Part shown: positions 1 through 8,820 of the stretch, piece after piece
How the letters are laid out: every line of letters starts with the position of its first letter
How positions within the stretch are numbered: position 1 is the stretch's first letter
Translations under genes and position numbers: made by a program
The notes under the pieces: generated by a model
The model's input: the letters and a program-made list of their open reading frames with translations, nothing else
Told to the model about the DNA's origin: nothing
The model's database searches: none
NCBI GenBank assembly: GCA_017469785.1
Contig: JAFUFU010000050.1
Span: 1 to 60,951, forward strand
Reading direction: 5' to 3'
DNA: 60,951 nt
DNA from: Treponema sp.
Lineage (GTDB): Bacteria > Spirochaetota > Spirochaetia > Treponematales > Treponemataceae

Positions 1-68
1 AGATTTCTTACTTCATAATCAAGAATTGCATTGATTCTTGTCTCGACTGGTACGCTTCCGCTTTCCAT
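1..68 (-). CDS. Hypothetical protein, N-terminal fragment cut by window edge
   Basis: A minus-strand reading frame begins with ATG at 66-68, preceded by a good GGAGG ribosome binding site, and runs off the left edge. Only 22 residues are visible, beginning MESGSVPVETRINAIL. This is too short to assign a family. It is divergent from the chemotaxis receptor that starts at 175, so the 106 bases between them should hold both promoters; I see no clear -35/-10 pair there. The call rests only on the start codon, the Shine-Dalgarno sequence and the open frame. Confidence 0.5.
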   Translation of the reverse strand, partial: MESGSVPVETRINAILDYEVRN

Positions 69-174
69 TTTGTCCTCCAAAACTGTCACCTTTTTGGCAC
101 CAGTCGATTTTAAATGTGTTACTTTTTGGGGGTGCAGATCAAGTTGATATTTCTTGTAAAGTGAGGCTTACCAA

Positions 175-2241
175 GTGAAAAAAACTACTAAAATCCTTTT
201 AGGAGTTGTGATTGCGATTGCGGTCATCTTTTGTGATTTTTTTATCGTCAACAAGATTGCGCGGAACACTTTTTCCCTCAACGTAAAAGACGATATGGAA
301 ATTCATGCGCGAATCCGCTCTGTTGAATTTGAGGCTGCCATGAACGAGCAGCTTACTCTTGTCAGGCAGATGATGAAAATGCCTTCCATAAAAGACTATC
401 TTATAAATCCTGATGATCCTGTCGCCCGTGAGGCGGCATACCGTGATTTCGGCTCATTTAAGGAATCTTTCCTTTCAAAGTCAATTTTCTGGGTTTCTGA
501 TGTAAACAAAGAATTCTGGAGCAACATGGAGTATGGTTATGTCGTCAATCCGGACAGTCCCGACGAATACTGGTACAAAATGGCCATGTACGAAACGGAT
601 GAGTACAATTTTAACATCAACTACAATCCGTCGCTTAAAACCACCAATCTTTGGGTAAACGCGGTCGTAAAAGACAACGGAAAGCCGGTGGGTGTCGTTG
701 GCACCGGTATTCCGCTTACGAATATGATTAAGCAGATTTATGACGGCCTTGATCCAAGAATCACCATGTATCTCTACAATGATGCCATGGAAATTACAGG
801 CAGTCTTGACGAGGGCATCCTTGAGAAAAAGCTTTCCGTGATTGATGAATTCCCGCATCTGGCGGAGATAAACAATAAGCCGAGTGAAATTGTTTTTGAA
901 AGCACTTCAGCCGGTGATTATATTCTGGCTCCTATAAATCTCGTCAACTGGCACATGGTTCTTTTTACTGAGTACACGATGGCAGAGTTCTGGAAGAACG
1001 CGATGGTTCCTTTTGTTATCAGCCTTGTGATTGTGCTTGTTATCGTCGTCCTTGCCCTCGCAATGGTAAATATCATTTCCCAGCTTACGATTTTGAACGA
1101 TGCGGTTTCTGAGCTTTCCAGCGGAAATGCGGATTTGACAAAGCGGGTCACTATGAGCACAAAATCCTGGCTCCCGGTCTTTAATCAGCTTGTGGAGTCA
1201 GTCAATAAATTCATCATCAAATTCCAGGGAATCATCGGTAAAGTTAAGGATTCCGAGTCGACTTTGGGTGCGGTGGGAAGCGAGATGAGCCTTTCAACAG
1301 AGAATACGGCCAGCGCAATCAGCGAGATTATCGCGAACATTGAAAGCGTGCACAATCAAATCAATCATCAGGCAGAAAGCGTGCATGATACGGCTGGCGC
1401 TGTCAACGAGATTGCATCTAACATTGAGAGTCTGGAGCGCATGATTCGCGGTCAGTCTCATGGAGTTCAGCAGGCTTCCAGCGCGGTTGAGCAGATGATC
1501 GGAAACATTCACTCCGTCAACAAGAGCGTGGATAAAATGGCGGATTCATTCTCCCAGCTCGAAGCCCAGGCTCAATCTGGTCAGACAAAACAGAAGGCCG
1601 TTAACGAAAAAGTCGGTGAAATCGAAGAAAAATCAAAGATGCTGCAAGAGGCAAACAAGGCAATCGCAGATATCGCCAGCCAGACGAACCTTCTTGCGAT
1701 GAATGCGGCGATTGAGGCGGCTCACGCTGGCGAGGCAGGAAAGGGCTTTGCGGTCGTTGCGGATGAAATCCGAAAACTCTCGGAAACATCAAGCGCCCAG
1801 TCAAAGACGATTGGTGAGCAGCTAAAGAGCATACAGACATCGATTATCGAGGTGGTCTCAGCCTCACAGGAATCAAGCAAGGCCTTTACCACTGTTTCTG
1901 AAGAGATTGACTCAACGAATCAGCTTGTGCGGGAAATCAAGCTTGCTATGGAAGAGCAGAATGAAGGTTCAAAGCAGATTGTCGATACCCTTCACAGCAT
2001 GAACAACAGCACTCAGGAAGTCACCAATGCTGCTCAGGAAATGACCGAAGGCAACAAACAAATCCTGCAGAATATGCATAATCTGCAGGATTCCAGCGAC
2101 ACCATGAAGAGTAGTATGGATGAAATGGCGATTGGTGCGAAGAAAATCAATGAGACCGGTTCGGAGCTCTCTGACATCTCAATCAAGATGAAAGATTCAA
2201 TCTCCGAAATCGGTACTCAGATGGCGCAGTTTACTGTTTAG
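175..2241 (+). CDS. Methyl-accepting chemotaxis protein (Cache-type sensor)
   Basis: Transmembrane chemoreceptor that senses a periplasmic ligand and controls the CheA kinase. There is an N-terminal membrane anchor (about residues 6-28), a periplasmic sensor of about 250 residues with the look of a Cache domain, a second membrane segment (about 280-302), a HAMP linker, and a long cytoplasmic coiled coil. The conserved hairpin tip ([18 protein letters not shown], followed by [14 protein letters not shown]) identifies the signalling domain. The start is GTG at 175 with an AGTGAGG-like binding site. It is a single gene with no che neighbours in view. Its 3' end overlaps the convergent uraA gene by 11 bases. 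The ligand cannot be told from sequence. Confidence 0.93.
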   Translation: MKKTTKILLGVVIAIAVIFCDFFIVNKIARNTFSLNVKDDMEIHARIRSVEFEAAMNEQLTLVRQMMKMPSIKDYLINPDDPVAREAAYRDFGSFKESFLSKSIFWVSDVNKEFWSNMEYGYVVNPDSPDEYWYKMAMYETDEYNFNINYNPSLKTTNLWVNAVVKDNGKPVGVVGTGIPLTNMIKQIYDGLDPRITMYLYNDAMEITGSLDEGILEKKLSVIDEFPHLAEINNKPSEIVFESTSAGDYILAPINLVNWHMVLFTEYTMAEFWKNAMVPFVISLVIVLVIVVLALAMVNIISQLTILNDAVSELSSGNADLTKRVTMSTKSWLPVFNQLVESVNKFIIKFQGIIGKVKDSESTLGAVGSEMSLSTENTASAISEIIANIESVHNQINHQAESVHDTAGAVNEIASNIESLERMIRGQSHGVQQASSAVEQMIGNIHSVNKSVDKMADSFSQLEAQAQSGQTKQKAVNEKVGEIEEKSKMLQEANKAIADIASQTNLLAMNAAIEAAHAGEAGKGFAVVADEIRKLSETSSAQSKTIGEQLKSIQTSIIEVVSASQESSKAFTTVSEEIDSTNQLVREIKLAMEEQNEGSKQIVDTLHSMNNSTQEVTNAAQEMTEGNKQILQNMHNLQDSSDTMKSSMDEMAIGAKKINETGSELSDISIKMKDSISEIGTQMAQFTV

Positions 2242-3583
2242 AAGATTCTTCTTTTTTACGTGAAAGCAGGATGTTGGTGATGATTCCCAGAATCAGGGCG
2301 CAGGCAACGGTTCGGATTTCAACTTTTCCGAATTTTACGACCATGCCGCCGACGCCCGTAATCAGAATCACGCTGGCAACGAAAAGATTTGAGTTTTTGT
2401 TCAAATCGACCTGCTGGAACATCTTGAGGCCGGAAACCGCGATAAATCCGTAGAGGGCAACGCAAACGCCGCCCATGACGCATGACGGAATTGTCTCAAG
2501 GAATGCTACGAGAGGGGTTATAAGACTGAAAAGAATGCAAAGGATTGCGCAGCCCCAGATTGAGATTGTAGAGGCGTTTCTGGTGATTGCCACGCAGCCG
2601 ATTGACTCGCCGTAAGTTGTGTTCGGGCAGCCGCCGAAGAGGGTAGAAACGAAAGTTCCGACACCGTCGCCGAGAAGGGTGCGGGTAAGACCCGGCTCTT
2701 CAAGAAGGTTTACGCCCACGATGGCGGAAAGGTTTTTGTGGTCAGCCAAATGCTCCGCAAAGACTACGAAAGCCACGGGAACATAAGCGGCGAAAATCGT
2801 AAGAAGGTAAGTTCCCGTGACGCCTTTGAGCCCCTCGGCTCCTCCAAGAACAAAAGTGAAGCGTGGAAGGGAAATATAGCTTGAGAATTTTGAGAAGTCA
2901 AGTTGGGTGAGGGCAGAGTAGTTGATGACGATGAGGGAAGGATTGTTGGTGGCGTGGCCGATGATTGCGAAAATCGAAGCGAGGATATAGCCTGCCAGAA
3001 TTCCCTGAATGAAAGGAATGAGCTTTCCGATTTTGCTTCCGTAGGTTGAGCACATCATTGTTACGAAAAGGGTGAAAAGGCCGCAGATAAGGGCAACGTA
3101 GGAGCTTCCGCCCTCGATGTTGCTCTTCATCAAGTCTTGAACAGCGTTTCCTGAGAGGGAAAGACCGATGATTGCCACTGTCGGTCCGATGATGACCGGC
3201 GGCATGAGGCGGTCAATCCAGGCGACTCCGCAGAATTTAACCACGAGGGCGATGATGATGTAAACGATTCCCGCCATGAGAGAGCCGATGATTAAGCCCC
3301 AGTAGCCCACGGTGACTGATGCCGCACCGCCAAAGGCAGAGAACATGGAGCCGATGAAAGCGAAGGAGCTTCCCAAAAAGACCGGGCTTGCGCTCTTGGT
3401 GAAGAGAAGATAGACGAATGTTCCCACGCCCGCACCGAAAAGGGCCGCAGAAGCGGTGAGTCCGTTTCCGACGATTGCAGGAACTGCGATTGTAGCCGCC
3501 ATGATTGCGAGCAGCTGCTGGACGGCGAAGAGAAGAACCTTTCCCAAAGAAGGGCGGTCTTTGATTCCGTAAACTAATTCCAT
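2231..3583 (-). CDS. uraA: Uracil permease (NCS2 nucleobase:cation symporter)
   Basis: Integral membrane importer of the nucleobase-cation symporter-2 (uracil/xanthine) family. The 450 residues are close to the family norm and form about 12-14 hydrophobic segments. The N-terminal [14 protein letters not shown] motif and a later [11 protein letters not shown] stretch are typical of UraA/PyrP rather than of purine transporters. GAGGTAA precedes the ATG at 3583. The gene lies 149 bases downstream of upp on the same strand, so import of uracil and its conversion to UMP are probably co-transcribed. The intergenic stretch contains a structured repeat. Uracil specificity is supported by the upp neighbour rather than by any single residue. 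Confidence 0.92.
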   Translation of the reverse strand: MELVYGIKDRPSLGKVLLFAVQQLLAIMAATIAVPAIVGNGLTASAALFGAGVGTFVYLLFTKSASPVFLGSSFAFIGSMFSAFGGAASVTVGYWGLIIGSLMAGIVYIIIALVVKFCGVAWIDRLMPPVIIGPTVAIIGLSLSGNAVQDLMKSNIEGGSSYVALICGLFTLFVTMMCSTYGSKIGKLIPFIQGILAGYILASIFAIIGHATNNPSLIVINYSALTQLDFSKFSSYISLPRFTFVLGGAEGLKGVTGTYLLTIFAAYVPVAFVVFAEHLADHKNLSAIVGVNLLEEPGLTRTLLGDGVGTFVSTLFGGCPNTTYGESIGCVAITRNASTISIWGCAILCILFSLITPLVAFLETIPSCVMGGVCVALYGFIAVSGLKMFQQVDLNKNSNLFVASVILITGVGGMVVKFGKVEIRTVACALILGIITNILLSRKKEESSKQ

Positions 3584-3600
3584 GATATTACCTCACTTTT

Positions 3601-3731
3601 TATATTAATCGCACTAGGGATTGTAGCCCCGAAGTTGCGAAGCAATGAGCGGTTAGCGAAGGGCGAAAAGCCCGACCCCGCGAAGCGGGGAAGTGCCCGA
3701 TTTCTAATTGCTCATTGATAATTCCTAATTT
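3601..3731 (-). repeat. Structured palindromic repeat between upp and uraA
   Basis: About 130 bases hold nested inverted repeats. An outer pair, CAATGAGC and GCTCATTG, encloses two GC-rich hairpins, one built on GGGC...GCCC and one on CCCCGC-GAA-GCGGGG. The phrases (GCGAAG, GGTTAGCGAAGG, and so on) resemble the short GC-rich repeats found inside cbiA and at the end of cobT in this window, so I read it as a member of the same intergenic repeat family. It would be transcribed as the uraA leader. No U-run follows the hairpins, so it does not look like an intrinsic terminator. A regulatory role is possible but not shown. Confidence 0.5.
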
Positions 3732-3732
3732 T

Positions 3733-4764
3733 TTAACCAAGAACCGTGCGTTCGATTTCGAACATCTGGCTTCGGTAAAGGGCTGAAATGTTGTGGCCGT
3801 AGTCGGCGAGAAGCTGGATGATGTTGCGGGGATGGTCTTTCGTGTCGCATCCGTTGAGACGGTCGCCCGCGTCACCAAGACCCGGCATGATGTAAGCCTT
3901 TTCGTTCATCACGGGATCCATCCAGAGGGTGTAGCAGGTGAGATTTGGCAGGGCGCGCGTGACCCGGATTGAGCCTTTGAGGGTGGAAATGGTGTTGAAG
4001 AAAGCGATTGAGGCCGGTTTTATGCCCTGATCCTCAAGGTATTTTACGACAGTGACCAGGGAGCCGCCGGTTGCGTTCATGGGGTCGGCGAAAATCAAAT
4101 CCTTGCCGTTCAAATTTTCGAGATTGAAGAAAGACTTGTCCAGGTCAAGGACGTATTCCATGTTGCTTTCGTTTTTGGTGTCGTTGCGGCTGATTTTAAA
4201 GAGGGCGAAAGGAGTGAGGTAAGAATCGGAAGAATATTCCTCGATTTCCTTTGAAACAATCATGCTAGGAAGAAGGGCGCCTCTGAGCATGACGCACATT
4301 ACAGTATTATGGATTTTGTGGTCGATGTCCGGGATTTTGTGAACCGCGTAGTTCTGAACCGGGAAAGTTACCGGCGTTCGCACGATGATGTGGCCTTTTT
4401 TGTCGGTTTCCTGATTGATGTAAGCCATGCGGAAAAGCATTTCGTAAGCCCGCTGGCTGTAGTACATGAACTCCTGATGGTCGGTTTTCTCGTCACGGAG
4501 CTTTGAAATGACCCGGCTGGCTTCGGCCTGAGCCTGCACGTCGGTTTCAAAGGAATAGACCTTAATCCGCGGGTGTTTCTTGCAGATTGCGTGCATCTCG
4601 TGACCCATTTTGTCGTAGCCTTCGATGATTTTGTCCTTGTTGACCGGATCGAATGATTTCATGGTCTCCTTGAACATTTCGTCGAGGCGTTTGAGGTCGG
4701 CTGAGTCTTCGTTGGTGAGATAGCCGTCCAAATCCTCGGCTTTGAGAATGATTTTGTTGCTCAT
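3733..4764 (-). CDS. upp: Uracil phosphoribosyltransferase with long N-terminal extension
   Basis: Catalyses uracil + PRPP to UMP + PPi in pyrimidine salvage. The C-terminal part carries the PRPP-binding loop ([14 protein letters not shown]), an upstream MLRGALLPS stretch and a C-terminal [13 protein letters not shown] motif, all typical of Upp. The protein has 343 residues whereas ordinary bacterial Upp has about 210. The first 120 or so residues are an extra helical region with no motif I recognise; extended forms like this occur in some bacteria and eukaryotes. AAGGAGCATAC precedes the ATG. It lies just downstream of the glycosyltransferase gene (16-base gap) and upstream of uraA. Confidence 0.88.
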   Translation of the reverse strand: MSNKIILKAEDLDGYLTNEDSADLKRLDEMFKETMKSFDPVNKDKIIEGYDKMGHEMHAICKKHPRIKVYSFETDVQAQAEASRVISKLRDEKTDHQEFMYYSQRAYEMLFRMAYINQETDKKGHIIVRTPVTFPVQNYAVHKIPDIDHKIHNTVMCVMLRGALLPSMIVSKEIEEYSSDSYLTPFALFKISRNDTKNESNMEYVLDLDKSFFNLENLNGKDLIFADPMNATGGSLVTVVKYLEDQGIKPASIAFFNTISTLKGSIRVTRALPNLTCYTLWMDPVMNEKAYIMPGLGDAGDRLNGCDTKDHPRNIIQLLADYGHNISALYRSQMFEIERTVLG

Positions 4765-4780
4765 GTATGCTCCTTCTTGT

Positions 4781-5926
4781 TTATTTTTCGAGAATATACT
4801 TTACGACTTTTGAAATGTCCGTATCTATTGAAAGTTTTTGTGCCCGGGAGAGGCATTCCTGATATGCCTGAGGGCTTGAAAAAATCTGGTTTATTTTGCG
4901 GAAGATATCGGCCGAGTGACGGATGAAAAAACCGCCGCCCCTGACAACGAAGCGCATGTTTCCCAATTCCTGGCCGTGAATGTAAGTGTTGATGATAAAA
5001 GGTTTTTGCAGGGAGACGATTTCCATGACTGTGGATGCGCCAGCTTTTGAGACGACCAAATCGCTCATTTTAATAAGACTGTCCATGAAATCAACGAACT
5101 CGAAAACATGCAAGTCCAGAAGGGCATTGGCTTTTGCCAGCAATGTCAGGGACTTTTTGAGAGCTTTGTTCCGGCCGCACACGACGGCAACGGCAAAATC
5201 CGCCCGGTGAATGATGCATTGATTTATGATTTTAAGCGTTCCGGGCAATCCTTCGCCCCCGCCGGCCAGAAGAACGAGTTTTTTAGTCTCGTCGAAGCCA
5301 TATTGCCTGCGGAGGGCCCGTTTTTCGGTCTCGGAAATGCCTGTACGGAATTTTTTATTCAAAAGGAAGGGCATGACCGTGACATTCTGAGGAGAGACGC
5401 CGCATTTTTGGATGGCGAACTGGCGGAATTCTTCAGAAGCGACAAGATAGTCAAGCTTTTTGTTGAAAAACCAGGCTTTGGGGCCTGTAAAAGGGTCAGT
5501 CGCAATGACAGTGAAGCGTATATTTTTATCAACGGCCTTGATTGCGTCGTAAATGGAAGGGGACAGGGCAAAATGAAAACTTACGACATCTGTGATTTGT
5601 TTTTCACGGAGCAGTTTTTTGAGCCGCCCTAGCGTTTGGAATTTTACGGAATACCGTACAAGTTTTTGGAAGGGGGCGAATTCTCCGAGCCCGTAAATAA
5701 TCGGCCATGCTCCATGGATGTAATTACACGCCAAACCATAGAAAAGCTCAAGAATCTTGTGAGAAAAATGCTCGTGTTCGGAAAATCCATTCTGCAAATC
5801 AATATGAACATCTGGAGCGTAGTCCAAGACTGCTTCCTTGAGGACTTGTGCCTGCGCCCTGTGACCGTTCCCTGTGTTCAAATAAATGAACATAAATCGT
5901 CTGCCAGAATGTGTAGTTTCGTTCAT
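4781..5926 (-). CDS. Glycosyltransferase, MGDG synthase / diacylglycerol glycosyltransferase type (GT28-like)
   Basis: The 381-residue protein has the two-Rossmann GT-B layout of the MurG/monogalactosyldiacylglycerol synthase group. Its N-terminus ([18 protein letters not shown]) matches the G-x-GH-x-xAA start of MGDG synthases, and the C-terminal half has VLLAGGGEG and SKAGAST, the nucleotide-sugar binding signatures. It probably transfers a sugar from a UDP-sugar to diacylglycerol at the inner leaflet to make membrane glycolipid, as known for this family and for spirochaete glycolipids. Acceptor and sugar are inferred. An alternative ATG lies 11 codons in. The ribosome binding site before 5926 is weak. 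Confidence 0.8.
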   Translation of the reverse strand: MNETTHSGRRFMFIYLNTGNGHRAQAQVLKEAVLDYAPDVHIDLQNGFSEHEHFSHKILELFYGLACNYIHGAWPIIYGLGEFAPFQKLVRYSVKFQTLGRLKKLLREKQITDVVSFHFALSPSIYDAIKAVDKNIRFTVIATDPFTGPKAWFFNKKLDYLVASEEFRQFAIQKCGVSPQNVTVMPFLLNKKFRTGISETEKRALRRQYGFDETKKLVLLAGGGEGLPGTLKIINQCIIHRADFAVAVVCGRNKALKKSLTLLAKANALLDLHVFEFVDFMDSLIKMSDLVVSKAGASTVMEIVSLQKPFIINTYIHGQELGNMRFVVRGGGFFIRHSADIFRKINQIFSSPQAYQECLSRAQKLSIDTDISKVVKYILEK

Positions 5927-5937
5927 TCGGTAAAGCC

Positions 5938-5982
5938 TAAAAAAGATAGTCCCCTCTAGTATATCCCATGACTAGGGGAACT
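5938..5982 (-). terminator. Intrinsic terminator after the aldo/keto reductase gene
   Basis: On the minus strand an AGTTCCCCT/AGGGGACT stem (5948-5955 with 5974-5982, one bulge) is followed by a run of U (A-run at 5938-5944 on the plus strand). It lies 14 bases beyond the stop codon of the reductase gene and before the glycosyltransferase start, so it separates the two units. Confidence 0.6.
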
Positions 5983-5995
5983 GTCTAGTTATAGG

Positions 5996-6991
5996 CTAAT
6001 CTTTCAGGATTGCCTCGATTTCTGCCAGCTCTTCCGGGGAAAAATCAAGGTTTTCAAGAGATTTTACGTTTTCCTCAATCTGGCTCGGGCGGCTGGCACC
6101 GATAAGCACGGTTGTAACTGCTTCATTGTGCAAAAGCCATGCAATTGCCATTTGAGAGAGTTTTTGTCCGCGTTTTTCTGCGACAAGATTCAGTTTTTTT
6201 GCCTTTTCCAGCTTGTCCTGACTGAATCGGGTTACGAGAGATGTGTTTGCTTTTGCGAGCCGTGAGTCATCAGGGATTCCGTTCAGGTAGCGGTCAGTCA
6301 GAAGCCCCTGAAAGAGAGGTGAGAAAAGGGAAAGACCGATGCCATTTTCCTTTGCCCACTTGTCCAGTCCATCATCCTCGACCCAGCGGTTGAGCATTGA
6401 ATATGAAGGCTGGTTCACGATGAAAGGCGTGTGGAGTTCCTTGAAAATCTCGGAGATTTCGGCCGTTTGCTGACGGTTGTAGTTTGAAACTCCCACATAA
6501 AGGGCCTTCCCTGAGCGGACAATCTGGTCCAGGGCGAGGGCTGTTTCTTCAAGAGGAGTGTTGGGGTCAAAGACGTGATGATAGAAAATATCGACATAAT
6601 CCAAGCCCATGCGCTTTAGGCTCTGGTCAAGGGAAGAAATCAGATATTTTCGGGAGCCATTTCTGTCACCGTAGGGACCAGACCACATTTCGTAGCCGGC
6701 TTTTGTTGAAATGCACAACTCGTCACGGTAAGCGCGAAGGCCACGGTCAAGGATTTTCTTGAAGTTTTCTTCTGCAGATCCGTTGAAAGGATGACCGTAA
6801 TTGTTCGCAAGATCGAAATGAGTGATTCCCAAATCGAAGGCCGTGTGGCACATTTTTTCGGCAGTCTCAAAAAGCGAGCCGAAGCCGAAATTCTGCCAGA
6901 GCCCGAGGGAAATGGCAGAGAGTTTCAGACCGCTTTTCCCGCAGTGACGGTAAACCATTTTTTCATAACGTTGCTCATTTGCTGTGTACAT
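5996..6991 (-). CDS. Aldo/keto reductase (YghZ / L-glyceraldehyde 3-phosphate reductase type)
   Basis: NADPH-dependent aldehyde/ketone reductase with the TIM-barrel aldo/keto reductase fold. Visible motifs are FDLANNYG (catalytic Asp and Tyr region), ISTKAGYEMW (catalytic Lys), YHHVFDPNTPLEET (catalytic His region) and a C-terminal cofactor signature VLIGASRPSQIEEN. The NYGHPFNGSAE segment is typical of the YghZ/GpfR branch that reduces L-glyceraldehyde 3-phosphate or methylglyoxal. I place the start at 6991 (MYTANEQRYE), which has a strong AAGGAGG site; a longer frame to 7159 would overlap the upstream nuclease gene. That leaves 331 residues, the normal family length. The in vivo substrate is not evident. 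Confidence 0.88.
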   Translation of the reverse strand: MYTANEQRYEKMVYRHCGKSGLKLSAISLGLWQNFGFGSLFETAEKMCHTAFDLGITHFDLANNYGHPFNGSAEENFKKILDRGLRAYRDELCISTKAGYEMWSGPYGDRNGSRKYLISSLDQSLKRMGLDYVDIFYHHVFDPNTPLEETALALDQIVRSGKALYVGVSNYNRQQTAEISEIFKELHTPFIVNQPSYSMLNRWVEDDGLDKWAKENGIGLSLFSPLFQGLLTDRYLNGIPDDSRLAKANTSLVTRFSQDKLEKAKKLNLVAEKRGQKLSQMAIAWLLHNEAVTTVLIGASRPSQIEENVKSLENLDFSPEELAEIEAILKD

Positions 6992-7004
6992 TAGAGCCTC
7001 CTTT

Positions 7005-7763
7005 TTATTTATTTTCTTTGGCCTGTAATTCCAGTTCAAAGAGAAGTTCTCGCTGGGCATCGAAATCTTTAGGGACGGTGACTTTTTTAAGCGGCCGGGG
7101 GGGCTTGCCGTCTGAGCCTTTGTTTTTGGCCGCGTCCTTCCGCTCAAGATAGTTTGCATAGAGTTTTTTGATTTTCGTGTGCTTCAGGTCGCGGCTGCTC
7201 AGGGGGCGGAAAGGGGAGAGCAGTTCCTTTATAGGTTTTTCAGCGTCCTTTAAAAGCTGCTGCGTGACCAGCATGGTGAAAGTCGCGTCCGCCTTGCTGT
7301 CGTGGAATTCCATTCCATGGGTGTCGATTCCGAATTTTTCAATGAAGGAGCCTAAGGAACCTTTCGTTTCATAGAATTTTTCAAGGGCATTGTGAATATC
7401 GTGACATTCAAAGTCGATGAGTTTTGTTCCGTAGCGGATGCATTCACAGGCAATGGTCGCCACGTCGTTCAGGCAGCCGAATCCGAATATGAGCCTGTCT
7501 TTTGCCTCAAGAAGTGACTTGATTTTTGAATAATACTGAGAAAATTTCGGGTTGGCTATATAGTCTTCCCGACGATAGGCCAGCTTGCATTTTGCATTTT
7601 TGGAGAACAGATACCAGTCGAATGGGGCATCAGGGTTCATAAGCAAGTCTTCGCTTTCAATGATTGAAAAATCCTGATTGCACAGAACATAGCCGAAAGA
7701 GCAGATTTTTCCGATTCCGCCGAAATTATTCGCACATTCAAGGTCAAAAAAAAGATATGTCAT
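7005..7763 (-). CDS. DnaQ-like 3'-5' exonuclease domain protein
   Basis: The 252-residue protein begins YLFFDLECANNFGGIGKICSFG, the DxE motif I of DEDD exonucleases. FGFGCLNDVATI (motif II) and FHDSKADATFTMLV (motif III, H-x-x-x-AD type) follow, so the active site looks intact (DEDDh form). It is probably a stand-alone exonuclease acting on DNA or RNA ends; the precise substrate is unknown. The C-terminal 70 residues are basic and rich in Lys. A run of seven C (minus strand) occurs in the GKPPRPLKK coding stretch. It ends 13 bases before the reductase start, which suggests co-transcription, and its promoter is shared divergently with the NYN gene. Confidence 0.82.
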   Translation of the reverse strand: MTYLFFDLECANNFGGIGKICSFGYVLCNQDFSIIESEDLLMNPDAPFDWYLFSKNAKCKLAYRREDYIANPKFSQYYSKIKSLLEAKDRLIFGFGCLNDVATIACECIRYGTKLIDFECHDIHNALEKFYETKGSLGSFIEKFGIDTHGMEFHDSKADATFTMLVTQQLLKDAEKPIKELLSPFRPLSSRDLKHTKIKKLYANYLERKDAAKNKGSDGKPPRPLKKVTVPKDFDAQRELLFELELQAKENK

Positions 7764-7852
7764 TCTTTAATTATAGCATGAAAGGCTGTTTTTTTGCTAT
7801 AATACAGTCATCTTTGAACTTTCTGTGGATTCTGTGAGGATTTTGCATATAT

Positions 7853-8686
7853 ATGGAAGAAATTGAAAACAAGAATATTGCGGTTTTGATTGACGCTGAC
7901 AACACTCCCGGGAAAAAACTCCGTGCTATCCTTCAGGAAATTGCGGTGCACGGCCACATCATAACAAAGCGCGCTTACGGTGATTTTACCATTCCCACAC
8001 TCAAAAACTGGAAAAACGAGCTGAACGACAACGCGATTATTCCTGTCCAGCAGTTCGCCTATACGCAGGGAAAGAATTCCAGTGACAGCGCCATGATTAT
8101 TGACGCCATGGATTTGCTCTACACTGACAAATACGACGCCATAGCCCTTGTCACCAGCGATTCTGATTTCACAAAACTCGCCACCCGTCTCAGGGAAAGC
8201 CAGATTTATGTCTACGGGGTAGGGCAGAAGAAAACTCCCCAGTCTTTTATCAGTGCCTGCGACGATTTCATCTATATCGAAAATCTTGTCAGCGAGGAAG
8301 AAGAGGCAAGCCCGGAAGAAGACGCCGCATTCGCCGAGCAGAAGCGCAAGAGCCACAAGGCTGCCGACAAACCGAAAAAATCATTCCTTGGCATTTTGCG
8401 AAAGAATGCCAACGGCGAGGTTGCCATGAGCGACCGCCAGTTCAGGAAGATTTTCAAACTTCTCAACACGGCCTACGACAAATATGCTGACGAAACCGGC
8501 TGGGCGGATGTGAGCGCGGCAGGTTCCTTCTTCAAACGGCAGGACCCGGGCTTCGACACTGTTGATTACGGATTCCGAAAGCTCACAGATTTAATAGAAT
8601 ATTTTGACGATGATTTTGAGATGAAAAAAGAAGCTGGAAGCAGCCGCCGTCATGTGACTTTCTATTACCGTCCGGTTGAAAAATAA
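7853..8686 (+). CDS. NYN-domain (LabA/DUF88-like) ribonuclease with C-terminal OST-HTH/LOTUS domain
   Basis: Residues 1-145 form a PIN-like NYN nuclease domain. IAVLIDADNTPG carries the first metal-binding Asp, and the later SSDSAMIIDAMDLL and ALVTSDSDFTKLATRLRE carry further acidic residues, as in LabA/MARF1-type proteins. After an acidic and Lys-rich linker, residues about 185-275 look like an OST-HTH/LOTUS RNA-binding domain (FKLLNTAYDKYADETGWADVS...GSFFKRQDPGFDTVDYGFRKL). This domain pair is known in bacterial NYN proteins and suggests processing of structured RNA. It is monocistronic, starts at ATG 7853 with GAGGA upstream, and is divergent from the exonuclease gene. The target RNA is unknown. 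Confidence 0.85.
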   Translation: MEEIENKNIAVLIDADNTPGKKLRAILQEIAVHGHIITKRAYGDFTIPTLKNWKNELNDNAIIPVQQFAYTQGKNSSDSAMIIDAMDLLYTDKYDAIALVTSDSDFTKLATRLRESQIYVYGVGQKKTPQSFISACDDFIYIENLVSEEEEASPEEDAAFAEQKRKSHKAADKPKKSFLGILRKNANGEVAMSDRQFRKIFKLLNTAYDKYADETGWADVSAAGSFFKRQDPGFDTVDYGFRKLTDLIEYFDDDFEMKKEAGSSRRHVTFYYRPVEK

Positions 8687-8820
8687 AGAAACGCTTCAGC
8701 TATAAAGAAACCGGCATTTTCCACAACTTTTGAATTAAATTTCAATAAACTTTCCTTTATTTTCAGCGGGAAACGCGTTAATATGGAAAATATTGAATAC
8801 TTTCCAAAAGGGGTGCATAA

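Noticed and set aside
3600..3878. Minus-strand 92-codon open frame overlapping upp and the repeat
   Set aside because: Out-of-frame overlap with the conserved UMP-binding end of upp; product is Thr/Ser-rich without motif.
5108..5632. Plus-strand 174-codon open frame inside the glycosyltransferase gene
   Set aside because: The antisense protein carries the GT-B motifs; this frame has none and no ribosome site.
7098..7104. Seven-G run inside the exonuclease gene as a phase-variable tract
   Set aside because: Short, in a low-complexity Lys/Pro stretch, and the frame is intact; much weaker case than the tracts at 10750 and 17682.
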